DNA of 64,000 nucleotides from Lantana camara (GCA_037501455.1 CM074859.1:93513894-93577893), one strand, 5' to 3'. Positions 1-12,300 are shown, counted from the stretch's first letter. Made by a program: numbers and translations. Notes: a model not told the origin generated them from the sequence alone.

Positions 1-369
1 ACTCTAGCATGTCCACATGCACACAATTTTAATAAAAAAAGTATATGGGACTCCCCTATGTTCGAGAATCCGACAACGTGGAGCTCCAAATGTTTTGTTT
101 CTGAAAAAGCATAATACCAACAACCAAGTGAACGCATCTAAAAGATATAACATTATGCATCTAATAACTTCGAACCAAATATCATCATGCAAGCATCACA
201 TTCATCCAAGTAGAAGTTTTATAAAAACCCATTCGTCACTTAGTCAACTAGACAAGCAAACCAATCCAACAAAACATAAATTAGCATAGGGTTCGGAAAG
301 TAAACAAGCACACAAAGGTCATGATGGGACAAAGTATGCAGAAAAGGTAAACATTAACGGGGTCACAAA

Positions 370-1497
370 TCAATCATCGGTGGCATCATCCGGGGGGGTC
401 TGGTTATAGTGCAGGTTTATAGCATGCATCATCTCATTAATCCTTCTGTTCTGCTCAACCTGCGCCGCCCTGATGGCTGCAAACTGTTCCCGGTTGTAAC
501 GTGCCTCATGCCTCAGAAAATGCATAATCGGTTCAAGTCTCGGCTCTACCTCCTCGTCAGCCATTTCCTCATCAAGCTCTAGTGGTGCGGGAAGCCTGGC
601 CCTAACTTCTTCAGGCAGCTGTGCGATGGTTGCGGCTCCATGCTCATACCAGATGCGGAATCTTTCCCTTTCAATTGGTGGCCACCACACAAGCTATGCT
701 CTCAAGCTATGGCCCCACCATTTGAGGATATTTAGTCACCCTAAGATCTTCTCATCAACCAATGGAAAATCCTCTATGGATGCCATATTCTCACTCAACA
801 CTATCCCACAGGCCACAACAATGCGCGTGACATATCCTCCGTAAGCAAAAGCTCCCTTATCCTTTTGTGCTTGTTCCCACATTCTGTCGATCAATATGTA
901 GGTACCATTCACCTGGGTACCCTCTAGCATGCATCTCATCAACCATAAATCTACCACGCTAACTTTCCCCATGTTCTCCCTTGCACAAATTCTTGAAGAG
1001 AGAATCCTGTGAATTATTCTCCAAACAGCACTTTACATCTCCGTGGACCTGGATGTCTTCGAATTATAAGACCCTCTTGCACTTAATTGTGCCCAAATTG
1101 TCGTTTGTGTAGTCCTTGACCATTCTTCAGGAACTTTATCCGAACCTTCCGTCGGAAATCCAAATATATTTCTCAATTCCTCCGCCGTGAGGCTGCACCT
1201 CCTACCCCGGAGTTTGAATTTGCAGACCCTATCCTTCCATTTGAAATCTTGGAGGAACTCATAGGTTAAGGGGGGCGTAGGTCTTGTGTTTCTTCTCTAT
1301 GAATTCCAACCACCCCAACCTTGAGAAGTAATTCTGAATTGGCTCCAACAAATAGGCCCTGTGGAGTAACCGATTGTCTATGTATCTCGTGGGGATCAGT
1401 TCGCTATGGGCATGGGGGTTCTCTTGTGCTTCTTGTCCCACCCCGGATGATGATGTACCTATCTTCCTAGCTCTTTTCGGGGGCTATTGTACCTGAT
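370..1497 (-). pseudogene. Broken plant-transposon (Transposase_32 / retrotransposon ORF-1-like) protein
   Basis: Four open pieces read in order on the minus strand (1441-1259, about 1260-1020, 972-736, 690-370) and together look like one protein broken by frameshifts and stops. The middle piece includes a stretch with SLTAEELRNIFGFP, and the next includes VDLWLMRCMLEG and YILIDRMWEQAQK. The last piece is acidic, with WYEHGAATIAQLPEEVR and an RxNEMM tail. This pattern resembles the plant proteins annotated as putative plant transposon protein or Arabidopsis retrotransposon ORF-1, often found beside Ty3/gypsy elements. An acceptor-like CAG at about 1495-1493 and a GTAAGA donor at 1947 (minus strand) suggest a further upstream exon that is cut off where the copia sequence begins near 1955. 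The family assignment is from memory of the domain pattern and is moderate; loss of function is clear. Confidence 0.5.
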
Positions 1498-1959
1498 AGT
1501 AACAAGTATCACACAATTTAAGCACATTTGAGACAACAGAAATTCACTTAGGACTTTTGTCGAACACTTGGTGGGCAGTTCTAGAGGCTGACAATTTTTA
1601 GCCAAATTTGCAATGTTCTAACTCAACTCAACAAATCTATCAACTAATTTGCCTAAACAAGTGATCTTAGCATCAATTTACCCAAGAAATTATCAGAATT
1701 TCGGCCCAAACCTAGATGTAAAAATGAGACAGTGGAACTTGGACTACATTCATGTTCAATGACTACCCAAAGTGAGTATCTTAACTTAGGAAGACTAAAC
1801 ACAAGATCATACATTATTCTAAGTCCAATTTCTTCTTAAAAATCAGATTTTTAAACCTAGGATTCAATTTCACAGTTATGAAAATTTAGGCCCCAAAACC
1901 TGAAATTAACCAATGAGCCTCAAAGGAGAAGTGTTCTTGTATCTTACCTTGTGGTTTAA
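1498..1959. other. Non-coding stretch, probably an intron of the upstream-strand pseudogene
   Basis: No long open frame. On the minus strand it is bounded by a good donor (AAG then GTAAGAT at 1947) and an acceptor (TATCAG at 1493), so it may be the 5' intron of the broken transposon protein at 370-1497. The exon that should precede it is missing because copia sequence starts immediately upstream. Confidence 0.35.
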
Positions 1960-2940
1960 GTGAAAAACTTGGAGTTAAAGGCGAAATATTCACCTGAACG
2001 GGTGTCTCGGAATTCCAGATATCCAATGGGGAACCTGGTCAGGGGGAGTATGTCAGAAACAGCAAAGGCATTCATAGGGCATCTCTACACTGAGGAGACC
2101 CCCAGGACCGTGACAGAAGCTATGGAAAAAAGGGAATGGTCTGAAGCTAAGAAAACCAAAATGAGTGCTCTGGTGAAAAACAGGACATGAGAAAAATGTG
2201 AACTACCACTAGGAAAGAAACCAGTCGGGTGTAAGTGGGTGTTCACTATTAAGTACAAGGCAGACGGAACGATCGAGAGGTACAAGGCTCGACTAGTGGC
2301 GAAGGGATATACTCAAACATACGGGATTGACTACTCAGAAACCTTCTCTCCTGTGGCCAAGACAGATACAGTCCGGGTTCTCTTATATGTTGCAGCGAAT
2401 AAGGACTGTCCTCTTCACCAATTCGATGTGAAAAATGCCTTCTTGCACGGAGATCTGACTGAAGAAGTGTATATGGAGACCCCACCTAGCTTCACTGATG
2501 GGTTTAAGGGAAATGAAGTCTGCAAACTTCAGAAAGCACTCTATGGACTCAAGCAGTCCCCACGAGCATAGTTCAGGAGGTTCACTGTAGTAATGCAGTT
2601 GTATGGGTACAAACAGAGCAATTCTAATCATACCCTATTTCTGAAGCAGAGAGGAGACTTGATCACGTGCTTAATCATCTACGTGGATGATATGATCATA
2701 ACCGGGAGTAACCAGGAGGAGATCGGGAGACTCAGACAGAATCTGTTCCAAGAATTTGAGATGAAGGACTTGGGAGGACTAAAATACTTCCTTGGAATAG
2801 AGGTTCTGAGATCCAAGCAGGGGATCTTCATTTCTCAGAAGAAATATGTACTCGACTTGCTTGCTGAGACAGGAATGATGGATTGCAAGCGAGCTGACAC
2901 TCCGATTCAAGTGAATCACCGGCTCAAATTGGACGAAGGC

Positions 2941-3080
2941 GAAGAGCTAGCAGACAAAGGGAAGTATCAACGGTTGGTGGGGAAGTTAATCTACCTGTCC
3001 CACACGCGGCGAAGAGCTAGCAGACAAAGGGAAGTATCAACAGTTGGTGGGGAAGTTAATCTACCTGTCCCACACGCGGC
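2941..3080 (+). repeat. 70-bp tandem duplication inside copia RT
   Basis: Positions 2941-3010 are repeated at 3011-3080 with one difference (cgg versus cag). Because 70 is not a multiple of three it shifts the frame. The first copy runs on into a wrong frame ending near 3111, while the second copy leads into the normal RNase H frame. Confidence 0.95.
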
Positions 3081-3880
3081 CCAACATCACCTATGTTGTG
3101 GGGGTAGTTAGCCAATTTATGCATCAACCGCAGAAGAAACATATGGAAGCAGTGGTGCGAATACTGCGATATCTGAAAGGCACGGTGGGAACTGGGATCA
3201 TGTTTGGACGACATGGCCATTTGGATATTGAAGCCTATACAGATGCAGATTGGGCCGGTAATCCGTACGACAGAAGGTCAACCTCAGGTTACTTTACATT
3301 AATTGGGGGAAATGTGGTAACTTGGAAAAGTAAGAAGCAAAAAGTGGTTGCTCTCTCAAGCACAGAAGCTGAGTTTAGGGGCATCGCTAAGGCTGTAACA
3401 GAGATCATATGGCTCAGGAAGTTGATGAGTGAGATTGGGATGAGTCCCAGAGGCCCGGGGCTCCTAAGATGCGACAATAGAGCTGCAATTAGTGTTGGAA
3501 AACACGAATCAGAAAGCAGCGGAATTTAAAAAATTTTCCCAACAAAAGGACCTTGAACTCGCAATCGTGTAACCAAATTCGTAAAGATAGAAAACTTACT
3601 TTTCTTTTGTTCTTTCTTGAAGCGTTTCAAGCCACCCAAGAACACTCTTCTCGCGGCTTGATCCCCTCTCCTTTGGTAAAGCTCGAATCTTCAAACTTCT
3701 AACTTGAAGTCTCTAGAGAAAGTCCACCAACTTGATCACAATCTAACTAGTAAGGATGCTAGTTCTCTAGTTAGTGTTTAGGCTTAACCTAGGGTTTAAT
3801 TTAATCTTGGAGAAAGAAAAGTGTTCAACACATGAACCAAAAGAATTGTCAATTAGCTCCATAAGGAGCTCGAGCTCCCC

Positions 3881-3888
3881 TATTTATA
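3881..3888 (-). promoter_or_regulatory. TATA box of the solo LTR
   Basis: Minus strand reads CTCTATAAATAGGGG, close to the plant TATA consensus. It lies about 1.5 kb into the LTR from its minus-strand start, where U3 would end. Confidence 0.6.
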
Positions 3889-4228
3889 GAGAGGGGAGTG
3901 CCGAAATTCCTAGTCCTTTATGGGCTAGGATTTTGGTCCCTCTCTCCTATTACTTGATCATCAAGTAATTTTGACTTTGACTTTGAATTCTAATTCAAAT
4001 CAACTTTCAAGAGAGCTAAAAATATCCAAACTATTTTTGGATAATTTTATACTTTATTTATTATAAAATAAATAACTTATTTTATCTAATTAATTAATTC
4101 ATAATTAATTAACTAGATTATTTTCTCCAAAATTAGACTTTCTTTTTAATTCAAAATTAAACCAAAGTCTATTAAATAATTAACAAATTAATTATTTAAT
4201 ACATATATATACAATATATATATATTCA

Positions 4229-4281
4229 CACGTGTGTGACACGTGTCACTCACGTGAGCCACACGTGTGATTTCACACGTG
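4229..4281. promoter_or_regulatory. Five phased G-boxes (CACGTG) in the LTR promoter
   Basis: CACGTG occurs at 4229, 4240, 4251, 4262 and 4276, three of them inside the longer palindrome CACACGTGTG. The first four are spaced exactly 11 bp, about one helical turn; the last step is 14 bp. They lie roughly 340-400 bp upstream of the LTR TATA box on the minus strand. G-boxes bind plant bZIP and bHLH factors such as ABF/ABRE-binding and PIF proteins (family knowledge). A regulatory role here is inferred. Confidence 0.7.
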
Positions 4282-5653
4282 TGGAACCCTCTTGGCCCGA
4301 TTAACTCGTTTAATCATTTCCAAGCCTCAACTCATGTAACCAAGTTGTTGTGTGTGACCCTCTAGGTTCTCAATTCAATTAGCAGTGACTCTGATTAATT
4401 AATTCACTAATTAATTAATCAGTCCACAGATTAAACGACCATAGTCTAGCAACAGGTGTTTAACCCCTAGCTGAATTGGAATGTTCGGATTCGACAGAAC
4501 CTTTAAGTCATTGATTCATGTGAGATACAATCCTCCTACTTACTATCTCTCAACCAAGATCTAGGGCAAGGGAATAATCAGAACCCTAATAATCTGGTCT
4601 TAAAGCTAAGTGCATTTCATATCCATTTGATCTCAATCCAAGAAACACTTTTCTTGATGTCTTGATCTACTGCCTTGGCCAAGGACTCCATATGGCATAT
4701 GAATGACTTACACAATAAGAGATCACCTTGCAAATGCAAGTGTAGGTCCTTTCTTGATTCTCATTCACTTTCATGAATCACTTGTGCAGCCCCAGCATAA
4801 GCCTTGAATCAGTTGTCTAAGGCGACACCCTTTAAAGCTTATACCTAAGACTACAGAGTTAACTCATAAAGTGACAAGGAACCTCAAGTCTAAGGATCAA
4901 TTAATCACATCAATGACTTGTGAGATATTTTCTAATCTGGAAGTTTCCATTTCCTGAAATAGAAACTTCCTTTCCCATTTAGGAATGTTCTCACACGGGG
5001 CACCTCAGTGAACTTACTTATTAAAGTAAGCACCCTCATGTATCACGCACGTATCAACTATACACTTTGCACCTCCATGAAACAAGGTGGTCCTTCTTAA
5101 GGGCGTGATCCCACAAGCAAGCCTTAGAGGAGTCAGGTTGACACTCCCACTGTCAGTAGGACTCATCGGCTTGGAGTATTTTACTAATCATGACTTATGT
5201 GATATAGGGCTCGTTTCATGAACCATTTCACCCAAATGGTAGAGTCCTAAAGTCATCAGGATTAGGGGAGTTCTCATACATGCACAGCTAAAGTAAACAC
5301 ATACCAAACAAGAGCATATAAAGAAGTGTTGCCTCAATTCATTATTTTATTCAAAGATTGTCTGTGATTACAATAAGGAAAAGCACAAAGCGGATATACA
5401 ATCGGCTTTCTAGGGCACTATTCCTAACAATTAGTATCTCTGAGAATCACGTACAGCATGACAGAACCAAACATGTGGAGGTTGATCGCCACTTTATAAA
5501 AGAAAAGCTTGAAGATTGCACAGTGGAAATTCCCTTTGTGAAATCAGAAGACCAGCTTGCAAACATCCTAACTAGGCTGTTTCGGTTCAAGTGTTTCAAA
5601 CAGTGTTGAGCAAGTTAAGAATTGGTGACACCATTACTTAACTTAAGGGGGAG

Positions 5654-5809
5654 TGTTAGAAGATTGACTAGAATGTCGCGATTGATTTAGTTTCCTTAGA
5701 TAGCGTTGATCTTTCCCTGATTTGTTGGGAACTCTATCTATTTAACTAAGAGGCGTTGTAATCCTTTTCTTGAATCAATGAATACAATTACAATCTTTAC
5801 AGTTTAACA
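5654..5809 (+). mobile_element. Probable short 3' LTR of the copia element, with polypurine tract
   Basis: After the Pol stop at 5609 a purine tract (AAGGGGGAG, 5645-5653) is followed by TGTTAGAAG at 5654, the usual copia PPT/LTR junction. The segment ends TTTAACA at 5809, giving TG..CA of about 156 bp with AATGAATACAATT polyadenylation-like sequence. The matching 5' LTR is not in the window, so the far end is not proven. Confidence 0.5.
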
Positions 5810-7729
5810 ATAATAATATAGATTATAATTGGAGTTCTCGTATTTGAATCCCTAAAATACAATCATCATTGATAGGAAGAATTTCATACCTAAGTGGTCC
5901 GATCCGACTCAAACTCAAATAAATAAGCTGTAAAACTAATTGATAGGGCCATACCCACTAAGGACACATGGTCAATCTAACGAGAAACATAATGGGGAAA
6001 GTTCGTGTGTTTGGAAGCTCGCTCAACAAGCTCACTCCATAGAGTTTGTGTACAAGGGGACACTCCTTTAGTTACAAATATTAGAGATAACTCGGTGAAG
6101 AGAACACAAACATAACGTGAATAATTAAAACTCTAAGTTGGGAGATTCTATAAATAAGGCACTTTAACAGCACAAATTTCTTCTTGAAGTATGCCGTGTG
6201 AAAAGTTGTCCCCAACATCAGAAACTCAATCTATCTATATGCGGAAGACGTAATTGATTTAAAGAATTCAACTGATACCTTGAAGGAAATAAAGTTTCTC
6301 CAGAGAGTTCAAAAAAGTTTCTCCAGAGAGTTCAAAAAAGGAAGGAGATGAAAAAGAATGTTGAAATCTATTAACATAACCCGAAGAACTATACAGTTTA
6401 CATATAAATAGGTCAACACATACTGGAGGGGGTGTATATGTAATTTAGCAAATCTATATCCAAAGTTTTGGTTTGATCTCTCTTTATTAGTCTCTCCAAA
6501 ACCTTGACTTATTATTTTTGAGGACAAAGGAGTTAATCTCTCAATATATATCATCTTTTTACCTTTTTAAAAAAAAAAAAAAAAAACTTAAAAGAAGGAT
6601 AAAAAGATAGTTCATAAATCAATTTGTTAGACCAATGGAAACAAAATGATTTGTGATTCTTGAAACCTAGTGAATAGGACTTTCTCATCGTAAGCGGGTG
6701 CACTTTGTAAGAACATAAATGCATAATCGCAAAATAGATCATAACATAAACTTATTCCAGAGAATGGTTGTTTCACTAATTTAGAACAATATTGGAAATT
6801 CATATGATTCTTGCATGTACCCTACTTCTTTTACCTACAAGCTAAAATTGTGTCATATTTTTAAGTTTTAGCATAAATATGTTTTCTTTTCCCAAATAAA
6901 TGCTATAAGTTTTAAAACCTACAAGAAAAAATCACAATAATATATATTCTAATTTATAACATAGGGACACTTTTATAAATACCATTTATTCGTCTGCAAA
7001 TACCTCTCACATGATAAATTTCAAGAAAATTTATACCGATATATCTATGTTATGTCATGCCAATATTCCATCATATTTATATTATGTTGAATTGAAAAAG
7101 GATGACATGACCGACCCCCACCCACCCAATTTGGGAATCGAGTAGGAGCGTCCTATCCCAAGTTACATCATGAATTGCAATTGCACCGAAAACCAGTCAT
7201 TTGGGCACATTTATGAGTATTGAGAAAAGCTTCTGAAATTCTCTGTTATACTTGTAACATTTTCATTCCCCCACAAATCATGTGGGAGACATTGAAAAGA
7301 ACCCATACCCAATGTACCTGTCAATTTCCTACTCATTGCTATTGTATTGTGAGAACATTAGCACATGAAAATGGGCTAATTAAAATGCATCACCTATAAG
7401 TTAGGGGGATATTAGGATAGGCTTATAAGCTCTTCTAATCAACCAATCTCTTTTAGACAATTGGTAAGTTATTTGTAGGCTAATGTTGAAAAATTGTTTG
7501 AAAATTGTTTGTTAAGGAAAACAACAAGAAGTGAAAGATAATATCATGAGAAGGCCGTAACATGCGAGGTTGAACTTGTTTATAGAGAGGAATATTTTTG
7601 TATTAATAGTCTTGCGAAGAAGGGACATGAAATAGATGTATGATTTACGTATGACTTAACTTACGTTGTTTGGTATAACACGATGCCAACAAGTGTCATC
7701 CTAACGTCATGCCATGTCAGTAGTAATTT
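5810..7729. other. AT-rich gene-free DNA
   Basis: No coding region or RNA gene recognised. Contents are a 21-bp direct duplication at about 6296-6338 (gtttctccagagagttcaaa twice), an 18-A run at 6569-6586, and a cytosine-rich patch near 7110-7125. Open frames here lack any recognisable pattern. Confidence 0.6.
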
Positions 7730-7960
7730 TGGTCTAAAGGATTTAAACAAGATTAATTATTAATTTTAGGGACTTAAGTATCACATTTAAAATATTGAAA
7801 ATTAAAGTGATATAAACTTGAAATTTTAGGTACTAAAATTTATTCTAAAGAATTTAAATGAGATGAATTATTAATGTTAGGGACTCAAACGTCAGTTTTA
7901 AAACATTTTTAATTATGAAAATAATACAAAAATGAAATTTCAAAGACCAAACATGAGCTT
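7730..7960. repeat. Diverged ~112-bp tandem duplication
   Basis: Two units, at about 7730 and 7842, share the order tctaaagratttaaa, gatnaattattaat, ttagggact and gaaattt. They have drifted considerably. No coding content. Confidence 0.5.
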
Positions 7961-7987
7961 TGCTCTAAAATTAAAGGAGAAACATAA

Positions 7988-8440
7988 TGTGACGTCCTGC
8001 ATCTTTGTACGTACAGGTTTGTGTCACGTGTGAGTTTATTTTCCGTAATTTTCTTTATTTTAATACTTTAATTAATTTATATTCTTGTAATTTAATTTTT
8101 ATTCTACGACTTATATGAATTTATATGAATTATTTGATTTAAAATGCTAAGAATATGCCCTAAGTGTTTATATGATTTGAATTCTTATGATTTATGAATT
8201 TATAAGATATGAATTTAATTCCTTAGTTTGCTAATTTCATGAATTATGTGAATTTAATGCTTTAAGGGTATAATTGTATGTTTTTAAAATATTTGGGACT
8301 TAATTGAAAATAGGTCTTGGACCTATTTGGCACTTTTTAAAAGTTTAGGGACTTATTTGAAAATAGGACACCTTAAGCTATTTTAATTGATATTTTGAGT
8401 TCGGGAATTCGGATTCGAGATCCGTCTTCGCCGTTAAAAT
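7988..8440 (+). mobile_element. Old 5' fragment of a Ty3/gypsy LTR
   Basis: It begins TGTGACGTCCTGCA and has GTACGTACAGG soon after. It ends near TTCGGGAATTCGGATTCGAGA and a degraded gtcttcgccg. The same landmarks in the same order occur in the first 400-450 bp of the LTRs at 55817 and 61885 (cgtacaggtacgcc; ctcgggaattcggattcgaa; gtgacgccgg). Only the beginning of the LTR is present and it is much diverged. No target duplication was found. Confidence 0.55.
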
Positions 8441-8461
8441 GATCAAGACATAATCAAATAG

Positions 8462-8656
8462 AAAGCTCTCTTTAAACCATTAGATTCGGTTACACATGGA
8501 GAAGGTGTTACTTTGAAAGATATTAGTGAAGGTTCAAGAGTTTTGAAGAGATCCTTATCGGGAGGTGCTCGTTGCTTTGATTTGTCATTAACTTATAAAG
8601 ATAGAGATATTAAGGATCTTGATCAAGAGAATTTTGATGAGATACTTTTGGTCTAA
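8462..8656 (+). pseudogene. Unidentified 64-codon coding-like remnant
   Basis: An open frame without its own ATG begins right after an in-frame TAG and ends at TAA 8654-8656. The translation looks protein-like (SVTHGEGVTLKDISEGSRV, then SLSGGARCFDLSL, ending FDEILLV), with sensible hydrophobic spacing and a compact acidic tail. It could be a captured last exon of a host gene, since it follows the LTR fragment directly. The last 29 bp before the stop are partly repeated downstream (gagaattttgatgagata at 8627 and 8660). I do not recognise the family. Confidence 0.3.
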
Positions 8657-8699
8657 GGTGAGAATTTTGATGAGATATTTTTGGTCTACATCTATTGTA

Positions 8700-9228
8700 T
8701 GATAAGTGGTACTTGTTTTTATGGTTTCTATTATTTTCTGCTAAGGTGGAATCCTCTATAAAATCTCTTTTTTTTTTTTCTTTTTTTTTTTAAATTTAAT
8801 ATCACATATTATTGAATACATATACATACACACACATATATATAGTAAATTTAAATTTAAATAAAATAATGACAATCATATTTATACAAAATCTCTAATT
8901 CTTTTTGATAAAATAATAAAACAAAAAACATATTTATTATAAATTATATATTTATTTAGATGACAAAATAAGATTCAATAAGAATTCCGAAATATTATGT
9001 ATAAATTTTTTATTAAATTATACATAGATTCTCATACAGAGAATAATAACATAACTTTTTGCAATAGTAATCGATTAAGGTATATACAAGTACAACAAAA
9101 TTTACATAAACATTAAACAATGAAACCAGGAACTTAAAGCCCACAGGCCACAACTTCTTCTCATATAGCCCATGTTTGGCCCAATATCATTCACAAGAAG
9201 AAATAAACTAAAGCAAAACTAAAAAATC
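8700..9228. other. AT-rich intergenic DNA upstream of APC6
   Basis: Contains T runs near 8768-8791, a short CA/TA tract at about 8820-8845 and otherwise featureless AT-rich sequence. The last part (about 9120-9230) is richer in GC and would include the APC6 promoter. No clear TATA box was chosen. Confidence 0.5.
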
Positions 9229-9232
9229 TCTG

Positions 9233-9240
9233 CCGCGAAA
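9233..9240 (-). promoter_or_regulatory. E2F-like site upstream of APC6
   Basis: The minus strand reads TTTCGCGG, which fits the E2F consensus WTTSSCSS. It lies about 90 bp before the APC6 start codon. E2F/DP factors control many plant cell-cycle genes, so the site fits the gene it precedes; binding is inferred from the motif only. Confidence 0.45.
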
Positions 9241-9328
9241 TTGTCAAATCCAAATTCTAAACCCCTAAATCCTAATTGCTATTCCAAAACCCTCGTTTTA
9301 ATCTCACAATTTCAAACAGAGAGGAGAA

Positions 9329-12300
9329 ATGAGGGAGGAACAAATCGAGAGGCTCAGAGGAGTAGTCCGGGATTGCGTCAGCAAGCATTTGTATTCGTCG
9401 GCGATCTTCTTCGCCGACAAGGTGGCGGCGGTGACCTCCGACCCGGCTGATATATACATGCAGGCTCAGGCGCTGTACCTTGGCCGTCACTACCGCCGCG
9501 CCTTCCACCTCCTAAATGCCTCTCAGATCGTCCTTCGTGACCTCCGGTTTCGTTACCTTGCCGCAAAATGCCTTGTAACGGTTTTTCTTCGTTTGCATTA
9601 TCCAGCACGCTTTTCTGTGATATTTTCTGGGATACTGCATTGAATTATTACTTTTGTAATTTGATGGTTTGGGTGCTTTTCATTTTCCTTTGAATACCCC
9701 TGTGTAGCTTTTGATTAATCGTAGTTGAATGTTTTTGAGATTTGGAAAGTTTGAAACTTTTACTTGGGAATTGAATTTTCATTACCCATTAAATGTCTTA
9801 TGGAAAAATCTTGGTTTATTAATTATATTTTGAAGTTTAGGCTTGCTTTCTTTAAAGCTGTACCCCTACCCTGCATTCTGCCGCCTTCTTCTGTGATAAT
9901 TAGTCCTATTGGAGGTAAAATGCTCAATTAGCTAACAGATCCCTGAATCAAAGTTCAAGGTTTTAAATCTTCCCTGTGCAGCTGCAGCAAGTGCATCAGA
10001 AGTTAAGTTTTAGTAATAGTTGGATTGATTAGTTTAGGATTTTGGCAGATGTAATCAGATATTTCAAAATACTCATCTTACACCATACTTTTCCTCTGGA
10101 ACTAAGTTATTGGATTGTTCTATCTGTGTCTTGCATTCTCGTAAGTTCTTTTAATGGGTTTTATTGATTGACTGATGGGATAAAAAGAATATCATTTCTT
10201 CTTTTCATACTCATTAAAACAAAACCGATGTCAATTACTAGGAAGAACTCAAGGAGTGGGATCAATGTCTGTTAATGCTTGGTGATGCTAAAGTGGATGA
10301 ACACGGAAACATTACTGACATGAAGGACTATAATAGCATGTACTTGGATAAAGATTGTGAAGATCGAGAAATCAATGTAAGTTTATTTTGGTCCTGCATG
10401 TTGACAAATGTGGCATTTACTGCTGACTGCTTAATATATAGAAATTAATGTTATGTAAAAAGCTCATTCATGAGTATACCAATTAGTGAGTAGAGTGAAG
10501 AATGATGGTTGCATTTCTGTGACAGATTATATCAGCAATATGCTTTTTGAGAGGCAAGGCATACGAGGCTTTGGAAAATCGTGCACAGGCTAGGTTATGG
10601 TGCGTGACATATTTCTGATCACATTAATTTGGCCTTTTGATTATGGTATCACCTCCAATGGCTATTCTGTAACCAAATGATGCCTTTACTGTACTCAGGC
10701 AGCACCAAATGGTTGATAAAGAGGTTGTTGCTAATTTTGTCCTGAAATCTAAGAGATGGAATCACTGAATTAGAAAAGGTTTGGGTTTCTAGCTGGGTTA
10801 GGAATAACTATGGACAACCTTTGCAGCCATGAAAAAACCCTAAAAATATAACCTTTTCCAACTTGGTGGTGATGGTATATATGCCGACATTTAGTATTAA
10901 ATGGATCTACGGAAGGATAAAGATGGTGTTTTATTTGGTTTTGCAATCTCCATTTGACAGATGAAATGATCAGTTAGATAAAGTATACCACAATATAAGT
11001 CATTGGCATTATATGGTAGCCATGTTATTGGGATGTTTATAAGAGGTCGGAGGTGCTTATTTTTTAATGTAAACATTAATTAGAAGTCTCTGTCTTGTAC
11101 CCATTTAGTTTGGATTGCTCTCTTTACTTTTCCTGGTTTTGATACCATCCTGTTTCTTGCCTTTTTCTAGCTTAGCTGCATACTGTTCTTCTCAGTATTC
11201 AGTGGAATATTATTTTATGGTTGCTAAACTTAGGTTACAGTATATTTGGTTATCTAACTCAGTTTATTCTGCCTTTCTTATGAAACTTGAAGGTACAAAG
11301 CTGCCATCAAAGCTGATCCTTTGTGTTATGAGGTACAACAGCTGCTATGTTGCAGCATAATTCCTGGCAGTATAAAACTATTGCGCTAAGCTGTTTGTAG
11401 TTTGGCCGTGCTCAGTGTCAGAGTGTGCCTATTGAATATTGATTCTCTCTGTACCAGATTTGCATTTTTTTTTTTTTTTTTAAAAACATAACCTATATTA
11501 AATCTATCTTTGTGATCAATTATCTGTGATCCCCTTTTTCTTGTCCCAGGCCTTGGAATGTCTTATAGAGGGTCACATGCTCACATGCGAAGAAGGTGCA
11601 TACCTATATATTGAGAATAAATGCAAATTTGATTTAACATAAGCATAACATGAGACATCACTTGTGCTGAATGTTATTTGATCTTTTCTATTTTGTGAAT
11701 TATCAAGACATGTTCGTTTAACCTTGGAAGTGAGTTGGAAAATGAATGCTAGAGCTTAGAAACCTAATTCAATCATCTAATTTGTTCTAGAGACCAATCT
11801 TCTAGCAACATTGCAGTTTGGTCCTGAAGACGGCTGGCTTTCCTCATTTTATTCATGTTTGGTAAAGAAAGTAAGTACAGTTTTGAGTGTTAGCACTCTT
11901 CCAGGTTCATGTGTGCACTTTATGTAAATTTATCCTGAGCACTATTATTAATTTGTGATATCATTTTCACAGTACGATAAAGAAAATGTTGTTGAAACGA
12001 AGTTTAGAGAACTCGAACAGGAAGTTTCTAATACAAAGATGTCTGGAAAATCGTTATGTACATTGAAGGACAATACTGATCTCTTAGCCTGCAAAGCTGA
12101 GTACTACCACCAGTGCGGCGAATACCAAAAATGTTTTGAACTAACATCGCTGTGGGTTTGTAATTGTCTTCAAACTGAATTTAGGTTTTACGTTTTGTTC
12201 TGTGCTTATTTATACATTTCAAATGCAGATTGCTTGAGAAGGACCCCTTCCACCTAAAATGTACGCTGGTGCACTTAGCTGCAGCAATGGAGCTTGGGCA

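Larger units (their letters stand above)
3493..5429 (-). mobile_element. Solo LTR (about 1.94 kb), antisense, with 5-bp target duplication ATTAG
   Basis: The segment starts TGTTGGAA and ends TTCCTAACA, that is TG..CA with short inverted ends. It is flanked by ATTAG on both sides (3488-3492 and 5430-5434). It interrupts the copia RNase H codons, which read correctly when the insert and one ATTAG are removed. No gag or pol and no second internal LTR copy are visible, so it is a solo LTR left by LTR-LTR recombination. Orientation is minus because a plant-type TATAAATA lies at 3888-3881 on that strand, and the minus-strand beginning (TGTTAGGAATAGTGCCC) resembles copia LTR starts. The exact family is not known to me. 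Confidence 0.88.
1960..5609 (+). pseudogene. Ty1/copia polyprotein fragment (RT and RNase H), decayed and split
   Basis: This is the C-terminal part of a copia Pol. Typical copia RT signatures are visible: [51 protein letters not shown], and the active site IIYVDDMIITG near 2680. RNase H follows with YTDADWAG, STSGY, WKSKKQKVVALSSTEAEF and CDNRAAIS. Gag, protease and integrase are absent, so the 5' part is lost. Damage includes TGA at 2188 and TAG at 2569 (both where copia RT has Trp), a 70-bp tandem duplication at 2941-3080 that shifts the frame, and a solo LTR inserted at 3493-5429. The RNase H tail resumes at 5430 (HDRTKHVEVDRHFIKEKLE) and ends at 5607-5609. Removing the insertion restores the frame across the break. 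Lineage looks Tork-like. Confidence 0.9.

Noticed and set aside
5358..5609. 83-codon ORF starting at 5358
   Set aside because: It begins inside the solo LTR and crosses the insertion junction into copia RNase H, so only the part from 5430 is meaningful.
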